Shown here: one piece after another, positions 34,633 through 42,899 of the stretch
Layout: every line of letters begins with the position of its first letter
Position numbering within the stretch: the stretch's first letter is position 1
Virus record (IMG/VR): IMGVR_UViG_3300044998_000632
Location: 1 to 52,384 of that record
DNA from: a virus
Length of the DNA: 52,384 bases
Reading direction: 5' to 3' (one strand)
Position numbers and translations under genes: made by a program
Notes under the pieces: model-generated
The model's database searches: none
What the model was told of the DNA's origin: nothing
The model's input: only the letters and a program-made list of their open reading frames with translations

Positions 34633-36183
34633 CTAGCTCCTTGCGATGTCGGTGAACAGGCTCACCGCGGCCTCATGCACGTTGATGTTTCTACGTAGCG
34701 TGGAATATACCTTAGTTTCCGCCGCAGATCCAGTGAGGTGAATCACGGTGCATCGCTGGGTCTGTCCGATGCGATGGAAGCGGTCATTGGCCTGCTTGTA
34801 CATCTCGACTGACATCGTCGGGGACCACCAGACAGTGGTGTCCGCCCGAGTCAGCGTCAGGCCGTGTGCGGCCGCTTGCGGCTGCAGCACCAGGACTCGC
34901 AGATGGTCGGTCTGTTGAAACTGAAAGATCAGATTGCGTCGTTCGTGTGCGCTGACGTCCCCGTGGATGGCCATTGCAGGGACCCCCGCTGCGTTCAGCC
35001 GCGTAGTGAGGTCCTCGATGATGCCGCGAAAGAGCGCGAAGACCAGCACCTTCTCTGTCGTCTGCTCGATGATGTTGATCAACTCCGTGAACCGCGAGGT
35101 GTAATCCAGCGCGATGGGCTCCCGGTCGTTGGCGTAGACCACCCCGGAGCTGATCTGCAGCAGCTTGCCCAGCAACACGGCGGCGTTGGCCGCGGTGATC
35201 TCGCCACGCTCCGTGTCGAGCAGCATCTCTTTCTTGAGTCGTGTGTAGTGGTCGAGCTGTTCCTTGGACAGCGCCACGTGCCGGTCCAGGTAGACCCGCT
35301 CTGGTAGGTCGAGGCACTGCTCCTTGGTGAACCGGATCGACGGCTTGAGGATCTCGTTGACGCGCTGCGCAGCGTCGGCCTTGGGGGACCAGACAAACCG
35401 CGACTGCTGAACCATGACCGCGTCCCGCCACGTCGAAAAGTACTTCGGACACTGCGAGTTGCCCAGCAACCGCGACAGCCCGTACGCGTCCACGGGGGAC
35501 TGACTCGCCGGGGTGCCGGTGAGCAGCACCACGCGGGTCTCCGGCTTGATGAGCCGTACCAGCGCCTTGTATCGACGGATTGTGTGGTTCTTAAACGCGT
35601 TGGCCTCGTCGATCACGATCATGTCGAAGTCCGACGCGAGCAGTTTGTCGGTCTCGACATGCAACAGACCGTCGAAGTTCATCACGACGATCTCCGCGGG
35701 TGATTTCAGGACATCAAGCCGCCGAGGCAGAGTGCCGTGGGCGACGCCGACCTGCCGGTGTGGCGCCGCTACCGCAAAGTCGTTGACCCATGCGGAGTAC
35801 ATGACGCTGACGGGGCACAGCACCAGCACGCGTCGTACGCGCTTGCGCAGCAGAAGGTAGTCACATGCCGCGACCGCAGCGATGGTCTTCCCGGTACCCT
35901 GCTCGTTCCATACCCCGCAGCGCATGTGCGCGGTAATGAACTCCGCCGTGCGGACTTGATGTTGATAGGGCTGGATGTGCCACTTGTAGAAATGGCGAAA
36001 CGGCGTGGGCGGATCAAACCCGGCAAGTCCGAGGCGAACAGCGTTGTCCAGCGTCCAGTGGACGAGCAGCCCGTCGTCGGTGGGCTGGGTGTTGCTCAGC
36101 AATGGCGCAAGCTGGTCGTTCGTGCCTCCGCGGACCTTGATCGCCGCGTCGCCCACAATCTCGATGCGCGGATCGTGGTTCAT
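34633..36183 (-). CDS. SF2 DNA helicase (SNF2-like)
   Basis: 516 residues. Walker A NEQGTGKT at 93-100, motif II DEAN at 192-195, motif III LLTGTPASQ, and a C-terminal helicase half with VLVFALFRG and ADTTVWWSPTMSVEMYKQAN...RFHRIGQTQ, the SNF2/DEAD-like motif V-VI pattern. It uses ATP to move on or remodel DNA, probably at the fork or during recombination. Complete length, ATGA overlap with the small gene upstream. Confidence 0.85.
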   Translation of the reverse strand: MNHDPRIEIVGDAAIKVRGGTNDQLAPLLSNTQPTDDGLLVHWTLDNAVRLGLAGFDPPTPFRHFYKWHIQPYQHQVRTAEFITAHMRCGVWNEQGTGKTIAAVAACDYLLLRKRVRRVLVLCPVSVMYSAWVNDFAVAAPHRQVGVAHGTLPRRLDVLKSPAEIVVMNFDGLLHVETDKLLASDFDMIVIDEANAFKNHTIRRYKALVRLIKPETRVVLLTGTPASQSPVDAYGLSRLLGNSQCPKYFSTWRDAVMVQQSRFVWSPKADAAQRVNEILKPSIRFTKEQCLDLPERVYLDRHVALSKEQLDHYTRLKKEMLLDTERGEITAANAAVLLGKLLQISSGVVYANDREPIALDYTSRFTELINIIEQTTEKVLVFALFRGIIEDLTTRLNAAGVPAMAIHGDVSAHERRNLIFQFQQTDHLRVLVLQPQAAAHGLTLTRADTTVWWSPTMSVEMYKQANDRFHRIGQTQRCTVIHLTGSAAETKVYSTLRRNINVHEAAVSLFTDIARS

Positions 36184-36350
36184 CGCTGGATGACGCTGCG
36201 AAGTTCTCCGTGGCGCTCGCCAAGTTCGTAGAACGCCTCACACAGCCGCGCCTCGTAGTTCTCAGCGGTCTCGTTCTCCCCCTTCGGGTTGTGGCGCTTC
36301 CACTGTTGGATGGCGTACAGCAGTTCAGTCAGTGAAAAGGATGTGCTCAT
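36180..36350 (-). CDS. 56-aa helical protein before the helicase
   Basis: Starts ATG 36350 after a GAGGAACCC site; its TGA overlaps the helicase ATG (ATGA). Sequence features: SFSLTELLYAIQQWKRHNPK, a long amphipathic helix with NYEARLCEAFYELGERHGEL. Likely coupled to the helicase. No family known. Confidence 0.6.
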   Translation of the reverse strand: MSTSFSLTELLYAIQQWKRHNPKGENETAENYEARLCEAFYELGERHGELRSVIQR

Positions 36351-36366
36351 GGGTTCCTCAGTTGAT

Positions 36367-36391
36367 TGATGGGGTCACCGTGACCCCGTGA
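36367..36391. promoter_or_regulatory. 25-bp palindrome copy A (2 mismatches)
   Basis: Inner arms GGGGTCAC and GTGACCCC around a central C are perfect; the outer left bases TGAT differ from the TCAC seen in the five full copies. It lies just after the HNH stop and 16 nt before the 56-aa gene start. Confidence 0.8.
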
Positions 36392-36394
36392 AAG

Positions 36395-36676
36395 CTACTT
36401 CTTCGGTGCGTTGAGCTTCACGCTCCTGTCAGAGTTGCGATGGAAAGACCTGTTCTTCGACGGAGACGTCAGGGACAGGTTGGACCGGGCGTTCGTCCCG
36501 CCCTTGGACAGCGGTACCTTGTGGTCGATGTCCTTGCCGGTGCGGTCCACACCCGCCCGGTCAAACATGTCTCGGGCGCGTTCACGCTCCCGGCGAGCCG
36601 GAGCCTCGTTGCGCTTGAGTTGAAGCTGGTACTCCCGCTTGTACGGGCGATCCCGTTTCGGATTCTTGTACGCCAT
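36395..36676 (-). CDS. HNH nuclease-like protein
   Basis: 93 residues from ATG 36676. It contains KDIDHKVPLSKGGTNARSNL then SLTSPSKNRSF, an HNH metal-finger pattern (DH...N...N) with a compact basic N-terminus (KREYQLQLKRNEAPARRERE). A nicking or homing-type activity is possible. It overlaps the end of the next upstream ORF by 95 nt in another frame, so start choice is uncertain. Confidence 0.68.
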   Translation of the reverse strand: MAYKNPKRDRPYKREYQLQLKRNEAPARRERERARDMFDRAGVDRTGKDIDHKVPLSKGGTNARSNLSLTSPSKNRSFHRNSDRSVKLNAPKK

Positions 36677-36794
36677 AAACGTGCTCCAGGAGGGAGAGCA
36701 ATTTTTGAGCGTCTTCCACCGGGAGCGCAAGCACGGCGTAATCCCTGTACGCCCCGGAGATGGCTTCCTGAAGGCGGCTGATCAGAAGGTCCAT
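36582..36794 (-). CDS. Small helical ORF overlapping the HNH gene
   Basis: 70 residues from ATG 36794: DLLISRLQEAISGAYRDYAV then LALPVEDAQKLLSLLEHVYG, which looks like a genuine small phage protein, but the Ser/Gly/Ala-rich remainder overlaps the HNH gene by 95 nt in another frame. It may be a real overlapping gene or a protein truncated by the HNH start. Moderately uncertain. Confidence 0.42.
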   Translation of the reverse strand: MDLLISRLQEAISGAYRDYAVLALPVEDAQKLLSLLEHVYGVQESETGSPVQAGVPASTQAQRGSGSPGA

Positions 36795-37468
36795 GATGGA
36801 TGCGACATGCAGTGGGTGACGGGACAGAACTTGCACAGCCCGCTTGGGTTGGCGGGCCACTCAGACCGTTCACGGGCTCGACGGAGTTGATCCAGCTCTG
36901 CATGCCAGCGCAACCACAGGTGTTTGGCATCCTTGCGATGGAACTCCTGGGTGAAGCTGGCTTCGCTGCCGGGCTTGGTGAACAGCAGCATGGCCGTGAC
37001 GATGTCGACGTCGGGCTCGTGAGAGAACGTCGCCAGCGCGTACACCTCAAGCTGATCCATGTCTGCGTACTTCGGGTTGCCGGTCTTGAAGTCGCCAACC
37101 AGCGCGCGGCGCTTGTCCGCCTGCACGACCATGACGTCTGCGAACGCCTTGAACCAGACATGCGGGTGTCCTGCGTTGCACGCGGTGTAGTCGGACAGCA
37201 GGGACAGATCTCGCTCGGCGTACAGCGTGCCGGGGATGGACCGCAATCCGTCGAGCAAAGGAGTGATGTACTCGAACTCCGGGGGCAGGGGCGCGGTACC
37301 GAGGAGGTACCGCTCGGCTGCTTCGTGCAGCAGCGTGCCGTACGTGGTGTGCTCGCTGGGGCCGTCAACCACGGAGCGGACCTCACGGGTCTCGTAGAAC
37401 CGTTTGGGACAGTTCTTGAATGTCTTCAGGGATGAGAACGACCAGTGAATGGGCGCGCTAGATGACAT
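36782..37468 (-). CDS. Cas4-like PD-(D/E)XK nuclease with four cysteines
   Basis: 228 residues; start chosen at ATG 37468, overlapping the polymerase TGA. Features: KNCPKRFYE with Cys20, HEAAERYLLG (His48), FADVMVVQADKRRALVGDFKTG with the D-(E/D)xK-type core near 111 and 126-128, QLEVYAL, and CKFCPVTHC (Cys212, Cys215, Cys220). The one plus three Cys layout is typical of 4Fe-4S Cas4/AddB-type nucleases. Likely 5'->3' exonuclease in phage recombination or replication. Confidence 0.75.
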   Translation of the reverse strand: MSSSAPIHWSFSSLKTFKNCPKRFYETREVRSVVDGPSEHTTYGTLLHEAAERYLLGTAPLPPEFEYITPLLDGLRSIPGTLYAERDLSLLSDYTACNAGHPHVWFKAFADVMVVQADKRRALVGDFKTGNPKYADMDQLEVYALATFSHEPDVDIVTAMLLFTKPGSEASFTQEFHRKDAKHLWLRWHAELDQLRRARERSEWPANPSGLCKFCPVTHCMSHPSWTF

Positions 37469-39339
37469 CAGGCTTCTCCGTAACTTGCCCCCGCGCCGAT
37501 GTCGCACTTCAGCGGCATCGCTCCGAGCCACTCGGGCGCGGTGAGCATTGCTTTGCGCCCGAAGTCTACTGCTTCCTCGCGGTCACGTTCCGGCGCGATG
37601 AAAGCGATTTCGTCGTAGGTTGACGTCACGACCTCGTAGCGCTGAGCGATCTTGACCTTCTGCCACATCACGACATCACGCGCGATTGCCTGAATGAGGT
37701 TCTCCGTGAAGAGCCCCGGATGCACAAACACGCGGCGCGTGGCGCGGCGCTGCTTGCGCTCGTAGACGAACGCTGCCTGCGACTCGTCCGACCCCGGGCG
37801 TTTCACCATCTCCACGTGCAGTCCTGGGTAGCGCAAGAACCGACCCGAAGGAAGGCGCACGGTTTTCTCGTCCGCGTCCGACTGCAGCCAATCGCCGCGA
37901 CCGAAATGGAAGGACTGCCCCGTCACCATGCCTTGCAATACCAGTTTCGCGACCTTCCAGAAGTTGGCGATGAACGGGTAGCGAGCGCGGTACGCAGTGA
38001 TCACCTGCTGCGCCTCTTCCGTGGTCAGCATGAGCCCCGCTTCGATCCGCACGTACTCGCGAAAGCGCGCTGCGCCCATCATGAAACCACAGCCGAGCAC
38101 GGCGCTCTTGGCCACCTGTCGCTGCCGGGCGTCAACGGCATCGAGATCCACATGGTAGATGCTCTCGGCGGCGAACTCACGGTACACGTCACGCCCCGCA
38201 GCGAACGCAGCGATGAGGTCGTCCTGCCCTGCGTTCCATGCATTCAAGCGTGCTTCGATCTGCCCGGAGTCTCCCGCGACCACGACGTAACCGGGCGGGG
38301 CACGCAAGGCTTTCTTCAGCACGGGTTCACGCTTGCGCGCCGACAGGTTGAGCACGTTCATGGACATCGTGCCGGTCCCGCGACCGGTGTGCGCTCCGTG
38401 GTAGCGCTGGGGCATCGGCATCAAGCCGCCCATGCGCTTGGCGGTGTCGAGGAACCGATGCGTGCGCGTCAGTTCGATGGTCGACTTGACCCCAAGGCGC
38501 GCGGCCGCGAGCGCGGCAACATCCTCATCGTCGTGTTCCAGCAACTCCTTCATGCCTTGGTCTGACTTCGCGAAGGCGTAGATGAGCTTCTCTGGATGCG
38601 TCGGGCTTGGCTTGGTCGGCGGATCGACGCCGAGTCCACGCAGTAGCTCGGCAAACCGATCCGACGAAGACAGGTCTTCCGATTTGACCCCGAGCGCCGC
38701 CAGCCGCGTCTCGCCCTCGGACTCCAACCGTGCTGCGTACTGCGTCAGCAGGTCTTCATCGAGCACGAGGCGTGGACGGGCCAAGCACTTCGTCAGCAGG
38801 TCCATGATCCTCCACTCAATTGGCGGCACGCCCTCGGCCATCCGCATGAGCAGGTCATAGCATCGGTCAACGTCATTGAGGCAGTACGCTCCGTAGCGCG
38901 CCAGCCCAGCCGCATCGAAATCGATGCGACGCTTGCCCTTGGCGTAAATGACTTCGTCCCCTTTCGGAGGCAGGCCGAAGTGGGTACACAGCGCGGCCAA
39001 GGAACCCCCAGCAAGGTCGGACAGACCGCGCAGGCGCGCAAGCTGCAAGGTACAGATGTACTGCTTGGGCACCAGCCCCAGCCGCCAGATGATGAGCGCG
39101 TCGAACTCGCTCATGTTGTGGCCGGCAGCCGCAAGTTGACTGATCCCCGCATCAGTCAAGCATGCAGCGTACTCCTGCTCCGACGCGAACGAGTACCACT
39201 GCGCAAGGTAGTCGTCGCGCTTGATGCCGACCCCGATGATCTCGAAGCGAGGATCGAAGACGTACTCGATCGCGGACATCCGCGACAGGCTGTACTCATC
39301 GTCGTAGTAGGTCTCGAAGTCAATCGTCAGGATTCCCAT
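37468..39339 (-). CDS. Family A DNA polymerase
   Basis: 623 residues from ATG 39339 (GAAGGAA upstream), not the 8-residue longer frame. 3'-5' exonuclease: DFET at 7-10 and HNMSEFDALI around 74-83. Polymerase motif A has Asp357 in VVAGDSGQIEARLNAW; motif B RQRQVAKSAVLGCGFMMGA; motif C STYDEIAF with Asp576/Glu577. It lacks a 5' nuclease domain. Replicates phage DNA. Next to it is the Cas4-like nuclease, sharing bases at the stop/start junction. Confidence 0.88.
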   Translation of the reverse strand: MGILTIDFETYYDDEYSLSRMSAIEYVFDPRFEIIGVGIKRDDYLAQWYSFASEQEYAACLTDAGISQLAAAGHNMSEFDALIIWRLGLVPKQYICTLQLARLRGLSDLAGGSLAALCTHFGLPPKGDEVIYAKGKRRIDFDAAGLARYGAYCLNDVDRCYDLLMRMAEGVPPIEWRIMDLLTKCLARPRLVLDEDLLTQYAARLESEGETRLAALGVKSEDLSSSDRFAELLRGLGVDPPTKPSPTHPEKLIYAFAKSDQGMKELLEHDDEDVAALAAARLGVKSTIELTRTHRFLDTAKRMGGLMPMPQRYHGAHTGRGTGTMSMNVLNLSARKREPVLKKALRAPPGYVVVAGDSGQIEARLNAWNAGQDDLIAAFAAGRDVYREFAAESIYHVDLDAVDARQRQVAKSAVLGCGFMMGAARFREYVRIEAGLMLTTEEAQQVITAYRARYPFIANFWKVAKLVLQGMVTGQSFHFGRGDWLQSDADEKTVRLPSGRFLRYPGLHVEMVKRPGSDESQAAFVYERKQRRATRRVFVHPGLFTENLIQAIARDVVMWQKVKIAQRYEVVTSTYDEIAFIAPERDREEAVDFGRKAMLTAPEWLGAMPLKCDIGAGASYGEA

Positions 39340-39366
39340 TGGTTCCTTCTTTCCTGCGAACAAGCT

Positions 39367-39381
39367 GGACCGTCACGGTCC
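39367..39381. promoter_or_regulatory. Palindrome variant before the polymerase gene
   Basis: GGACCGT - C - ACGGTCC is a 15-bp perfect palindrome in the gap 27 nt upstream of the polymerase start. It is related in centre and style to the 25-bp palindromes but with different arms, so it may be a diverged site. Confidence 0.5.
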
Positions 39382-39449
39382 GTTCACGAAAACTCGCCGA
39401 GGATGTAGTCCCACGGTCCCTCGCCGTGCCGGCGCCGCTTAAGCTGGCG

Positions 39450-39998
39450 TTAGGCCGCTTCAAAATTTTGCCTTGCGGTCGCCAGCGTGATGTCGCCTTT
39501 GCCATTGTGGTACACGCAGCAGTCGTCGGGCCACCCGAGGTCTTCGCTGCCGCTGCCAACTGCAACCGTCGGCTCCTCCCAGCGCTCAATCTCGCGCACA
39601 AGTTTTTCGGCAGCATCTTGGCTTTCGGCCAGCACGTAGCCCGCGCGCACCACCGGCTCGCCCAGGAACGTCGGCGAATCGCTGGCCGATCGGCAGGTGA
39701 TGGAGATGGGCGGTAGGGCGCGCGTGCCATAGATTGCGTTAGGCTCACGAAAACGCAGCGTCCGCTCGCCCGTTCGATCCATCTCCACCAAGCCATTGCG
39801 CAACAGCCACGCAATCACCTTGCTCGGGTCGAAGTAGTAGGTTCGTTCCACGATCCCCGCGCGCTCTATCTCGTTCAGCAGCTCACCGCGAGGAAAGCCG
39901 CGCGGCAATCCGCCCTTTGGCACTGTCAGCACCACGCCGACAGTCCCTGGCTCGGCCAGTGCGCGGACCGCTGTGGCGGCAAGTTCAAGCGGTTTCAT
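39450..39998 (-). CDS. Winged-helix-like unknown protein
   Basis: 182 residues. Segment RGELLNEIERAGIVERTYYF then DPSKVIAWLLRNGLVEMDRT could be a winged-helix domain around residues 35-80. The C-terminal half is an alpha/beta stretch with EKLVREIERWEEPTVAVGSG and CCVYHNGKGDITLATARQNF. No family known. Located just upstream of the polymerase in the same operon. Confidence 0.6.
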   Translation of the reverse strand: MKPLELAATAVRALAEPGTVGVVLTVPKGGLPRGFPRGELLNEIERAGIVERTYYFDPSKVIAWLLRNGLVEMDRTGERTLRFREPNAIYGTRALPPISITCRSASDSPTFLGEPVVRAGYVLAESQDAAEKLVREIERWEEPTVAVGSGSEDLGWPDDCCVYHNGKGDITLATARQNFEAA

Positions 39999-40016
39999 CG
40001 CATCTCCATCGTGAGC

Positions 40017-40322
40017 CTAACTGTCGCTTGCAGCGGACGGCCTTCGGTCGCCGCTGAAGCTGGCGTTGTGCCGCTTCATTGCTTCGTCAACTGCGTCGCG
40101 CAACGTGCGGCCCGTGATCGGCCGGCCGGTCAGCGTGTCATGCCACACCTGCACAAGGTTGTCCGGGTCAGCAACCATGTCCACGAACAAGGCTTTCTCC
40201 GCGAGCCACCGGAACCGCCGTGCGTCGTCGATGCAGTCGCGCAGGATTTGCGCGTGCTCGCCGTGTCCGTCCTGCGCAAGTCTGCGCGCCAACTTCATCA
40301 GCTCGTGGGCGTTGGCGTTCAT
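40017..40322 (-). CDS. Small helical early protein
   Basis: 101 residues from ATG 40322, with GGAGG 6 nt upstream; a longer frame to 40568 would run through the membrane gene. Contains ELMKLARRLAQDGHGEHAQI, CIDDARRFRWLAEKALFVDM and TGRTLRDAVDEAMKRHNASF. Soluble, charged. Function unknown. Confidence 0.6.
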   Translation of the reverse strand: MNANAHELMKLARRLAQDGHGEHAQILRDCIDDARRFRWLAEKALFVDMVADPDNLVQVWHDTLTGRPITGRTLRDAVDEAMKRHNASFSGDRRPSAASDS

Positions 40323-40444
40323 CTCCATCCTCCGTTCCCCTTCATCGCGTGCCACATCAACCACGTCAGCACTCCCAGCGCCATCAACGCCGGAATCGCC
40401 GCTATCGCCAGCAGCACGTACAACAGGTTCAATAAGCAGTCCAT
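40319..40444 (-). CDS. 41-aa membrane peptide
   Basis: Starts ATG 40444 (GAGGTGACGT upstream). Sequence is mostly one or two hydrophobic helices (LLNLLYVLLAIAAIPALMAL, GVLTWLMWHAM), and its TGA overlaps the next start (ATGA). A small inner-membrane protein of unknown role. Confidence 0.62.
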   Translation of the reverse strand: MDCLLNLLYVLLAIAAIPALMALGVLTWLMWHAMKGNGGWR

Positions 40445-40537
40445 ACGTCACCTCGTCGCTCTGCACGCGAGAGGCGTGCGCCCATGTGGCCAAAACGGAT
40501 CGCGCTGTAAAGCGCATCTTTCCGCCTACCATCTCCG

Positions 40538-40879
40538 TTACTCTCGTTGCAGTGATGCTTCTCGGCACGCGCGGCGGTACTCATCGAGCAGCGCGTGGCC
40601 ATCTTCCCACGTCCCGGGCCGGTCAAGCAGGGCGCACTCCAGCATGATCGCCAGGCGGTGCGCGTAGGCGCTGCCGACCTCGTGAAGGGCGAGGGCTTCG
40701 CGCAGCTCGGCGATCTCTTGCTCGGCTTCCGCAAGGCGATCGTCGTCGCCACGGCATGATGCAAAGCCGCGCGCCACTGCAAGCTCGCGCTCCACGAATC
40801 CGCCGCCGCTGGTCGGACTGCTGCTGCGCACTTCGGCGCATGGGGCCATTACCGGGGGCTGGCGCGAGGTGGCGCTCAT
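40538..40879 (-). CDS. Small coiled-coil protein
   Basis: 113 residues, ATGA overlap with the gene upstream. N-terminus Ser/Pro-rich; the rest is helical (DRLAEAEQEIAELREALALH, LLDEYRRACREASLQRE). Function unknown. Confidence 0.58.
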   Translation of the reverse strand: MSATSRQPPVMAPCAEVRSSSPTSGGGFVERELAVARGFASCRGDDDRLAEAEQEIAELREALALHEVGSAYAHRLAIMLECALLDRPGTWEDGHALLDEYRRACREASLQRE

Positions 40880-41283
40880 GGCTTCGCCTCGCGCAGCGCC
40901 TGCCGCAGGCGTTCAGCCGCCTTCTGGTGCCGCTCTAGCGCGGCCGCCATCGCCGCCTGCGTGTCCAGGCGGTGCTGGCCCCACTGCGCTTTTCGCTCAG
41001 CCAACAGCTCGGCGCTGTCCTCCAGGCAGTACTCCAAGGCTTCCAAGACGGCTTTGAGTTCACCGTCGTCGGCCATGGCAGCGGCAATCGCCGCTTCCAG
41101 GTCGGAGATGGTGTCATGCGAAAGGGTGCGTAACGCCTCGCCGCACTGGCAGCAGTACCTTGCATTGCGCTGCACGTCTGCGCCGCACCGAGGGCAGTTC
41201 ATGCCGCCGTTATCCGTCACGCTCCACCCGCGCTCGGCCAGCACGGCTGCAGCGCGACGGGCACGATCCGTAGGTTCAGTCAT
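40876..41283 (-). CDS. Zinc-ribbon plus helical protein
   Basis: 135 residues from ATG 41283 (ATGA overlap with the gene upstream). N-terminal zinc ribbon CPRCGADVQRNARYCCQCG (two CxxC pairs), then a helical region (LEAAIAAAMADDGELKAVLE, ALERHQKAAERLRQALREAK). A possible nucleic-acid-binding or regulatory factor. Confidence 0.65.
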   Translation of the reverse strand: MTEPTDRARRAAAVLAERGWSVTDNGGMNCPRCGADVQRNARYCCQCGEALRTLSHDTISDLEAAIAAAMADDGELKAVLEALEYCLEDSAELLAERKAQWGQHRLDTQAAMAAALERHQKAAERLRQALREAKP

Positions 41284-41522
41284 GTTCTGCTCCGCTTCGG
41301 CCACCAATCAGCCCGTTCGCGCCACTGAATCGTGTCCTGCCGCGCATTGGCGGCACGCAACGACGCCCACTGTGCGGCTTCATCGGCCGGGTTGTGAGCG
41401 AAAGCACATACGCTCCATCCACGTTCGCGGCTGTACCACCGCAAGGAGTACGTCCCTACAGGCCACCATCCCTCCGATGGCGGCGGCCCGCTCCGCAGCG
41501 GTCCTTTTCCGATGTCTTTCAT
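41280..41522 (-). CDS. Small Trp-rich unknown protein
   Basis: 80 residues from ATG 41522. Trp/Ser-rich (GWWPVGTYSLRWYSRERGWS, NPADEAAQWASLRAANARQD, WRERADWWPKRSRT). Start chosen because it directly follows the wHTH gene; overlaps the zinc-ribbon gene by 4 nt. Function unknown. Confidence 0.55.
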   Translation of the reverse strand: MKDIGKGPLRSGPPPSEGWWPVGTYSLRWYSRERGWSVCAFAHNPADEAAQWASLRAANARQDTIQWRERADWWPKRSRT

Positions 41523-41527
41523 ATGCC

Positions 41528-41806
41528 CTACTCCTTGCAGTCTTGTGGCGCCATGCGCACGATATTCGGGCCAGCACCGTAGACGTTGACGAGCCGTCCT
41601 TGTCTTTCGATCCGCTTGCTCAGCAGGCCGGCCAGCACCGCCAGTTCCAGAATCGCGGTCACGCTCTGGCGAGCGATGTCGAATTTGATGGTGATGTCCG
41701 CAGACGTCAGTTCTTCGTCCGGGTTCTCGGCAAAGAACCGGCAGACGTGCAGTGGGATACCGCGTGGCACGTACTCCTCGATTGGCTTGATGCGTGGTCT
41801 TGGCAT
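41528..41806 (-). CDS. Winged helix-turn-helix regulator-like protein
   Basis: 92 residues. LTSADITIKFDIARQSVTAI then LELAVLAGLLSKRIERQGRL fits a wHTH DNA-binding domain with a wing at RLVNVYGAG. A likely transcriptional regulator in the early operon. No binding site identified. Confidence 0.66.
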   Translation of the reverse strand: MPRPRIKPIEEYVPRGIPLHVCRFFAENPDEELTSADITIKFDIARQSVTAILELAVLAGLLSKRIERQGRLVNVYGAGPNIVRMAPQDCKE

Positions 41807-41821
41807 TTTTGGTCAGGTCCC

Positions 41822-42079
41822 CTATAAAACTACGAACGTCATCAGTAGCGCCAGGAACGACGCCACGGCGGCCAAGAAGGCCACTGCCGCCGCGGCCATC
41901 GCCATGTCGACGATGGTCCAAGTGCGTTCGAGCCGCGCTCGCTCGGCCGCAGTCAGTTGCGGCCGAGCCGGACAGACACGGCCCTGCAGGCAGTTGCCAT
42001 TGCACGGTGGGCACTGCAGGGTGTCCAGGTCGCCCGGTGCCGTCTCCATGGCATCAGGGCGGGTGTTGCGCCACGTCAT
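41822..42079 (-). CDS. Cys-rich protein with C-terminal membrane helix
   Basis: 85 residues from ATG 42079. It has CPPCNGNCLQGRVCP, a Cys cluster possibly binding zinc, and a hydrophobic helix at the end (AMAAAAVAFLAAVASFLALL). Tail-anchored membrane protein. Overlap ATGA with the gene upstream. Function unknown. Confidence 0.58.
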   Translation of the reverse strand: MTWRNTRPDAMETAPGDLDTLQCPPCNGNCLQGRVCPARPQLTAAERARLERTWTIVDMAMAAAAVAFLAAVASFLALLMTFVVL

Positions 42080-42264
42080 AGCAACGCCTCCGCCCAAGCC
42101 CGACGCGCCTCGTCGGCGGCGCGCTTCAAGCGCTCGCGCTCAAGGCGCTCCAGCGCGCGGCGCTGCTCCTCAAGGCGCCGCATCTGCAGGTCGGTCAAGG
42201 TGCCGAACGGCCATCCGTCCGGGGTTGTGTCGTCGCGAATGCCGTTGGGGCTGTAGCCGGTCAT
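42076..42264 (-). CDS. Small charged helical protein
   Basis: 62 residues from ATG 42264 (GGAAGGAGGCCGT upstream). Mostly a long charged helix (MRRLEEQRRALERLERERLK, RAADEARRAWAEALL). Function unknown. Confidence 0.58.
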   Translation of the reverse strand: MTGYSPNGIRDDTTPDGWPFGTLTDLQMRRLEEQRRALERLERERLKRAADEARRAWAEALL

Positions 42265-42476
42265 ACGGCCTCCTTCCCCGCACGCTGCGACGCCACGGCG
42301 GCAGTCAGGCTGGCGATCAATCGCTCGGCCTGCTCGATCGACAGCATGGCCCGCAGGCCGCCGCCCTCGACGTCCAACGCGATCCACACCTGTCGGTGGC
42401 CTTCGTCCCGGTCGAGGGTGTAGACCAACACCGTCGGGCCGAACTGGGACTCGATTTTCGGGAAGTTGTTGAGCAA
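42261..42476 (-). CDS. Small unknown protein, TTG start
   Basis: 71 residues from a TTG at 42476 with AAGGAGAGTCATC upstream, chosen because of this strong site; a longer frame to 42632 lies inside the gene upstream. Contains LNNFPKIESQFGPTVLVYTL and RQVWIALDVEGGGLRAMLSI then EQAERLIASLTAAV. Role unknown. Confidence 0.55.
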   Translation of the reverse strand: MLNNFPKIESQFGPTVLVYTLDRDEGHRQVWIALDVEGGGLRAMLSIEQAERLIASLTAAVASQRAGKEAV

Positions 42477-42492
42477 GATGACTCTCCTTTGA

Positions 42493-42864
42493 TCAAACCG
42501 CCGGCACAAATCCGGCGTGACGGAATACGGCAATCTTCCGAACTGATCCGTCCGGCTGCGTCTGTTCCTCCGTCTCGCGGACGGAGAACGCAAACAGCGG
42601 TTCGACGCCTCGCTGCCGCAACGCAGCGGCAAGCGGTGCCATCAACCAAGGCGCTCCGCCGATCATCGCGCGCTTGATTCTTACGGCCGCCGCCACCTCC
42701 GCGATCTGCTCGGCGCGGTCGCGGATCGTCTCCGGGCTGGGGAGATCGAAGAACGTCAACAGCGTTTGCAGCTCGGCTTGAGCTTCATCGGACGGGTCAA
42801 TGACCCCCGCAGCCAGTTGTTCTGCGGTTGCGGCGTGTTGGGTGAGGTTGAGGATCCGAATCAT
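42493..42864 (-). CDS. Conserved phage/bacterial protein, function unknown
   Basis: 123 residues. Starts IRILNLTQHAATAEQLAAGV, then AMIGGAPWLMAPLAAALRQR and FSVRETEEQTQPDGSVRKIA, ending FRHAGFVPAV. I recognise this arrangement from a widely distributed uncharacterised family. Preceded 35 nt upstream by a palindrome copy. Confidence 0.72.
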   Translation of the reverse strand: MIRILNLTQHAATAEQLAAGVIDPSDEAQAELQTLLTFFDLPSPETIRDRAEQIAEVAAAVRIKRAMIGGAPWLMAPLAAALRQRGVEPLFAFSVRETEEQTQPDGSVRKIAVFRHAGFVPAV

Positions 42865-42899
42865 TCGTCGTTACTTTCTTCTCTCTTAGATTGAGGAAA

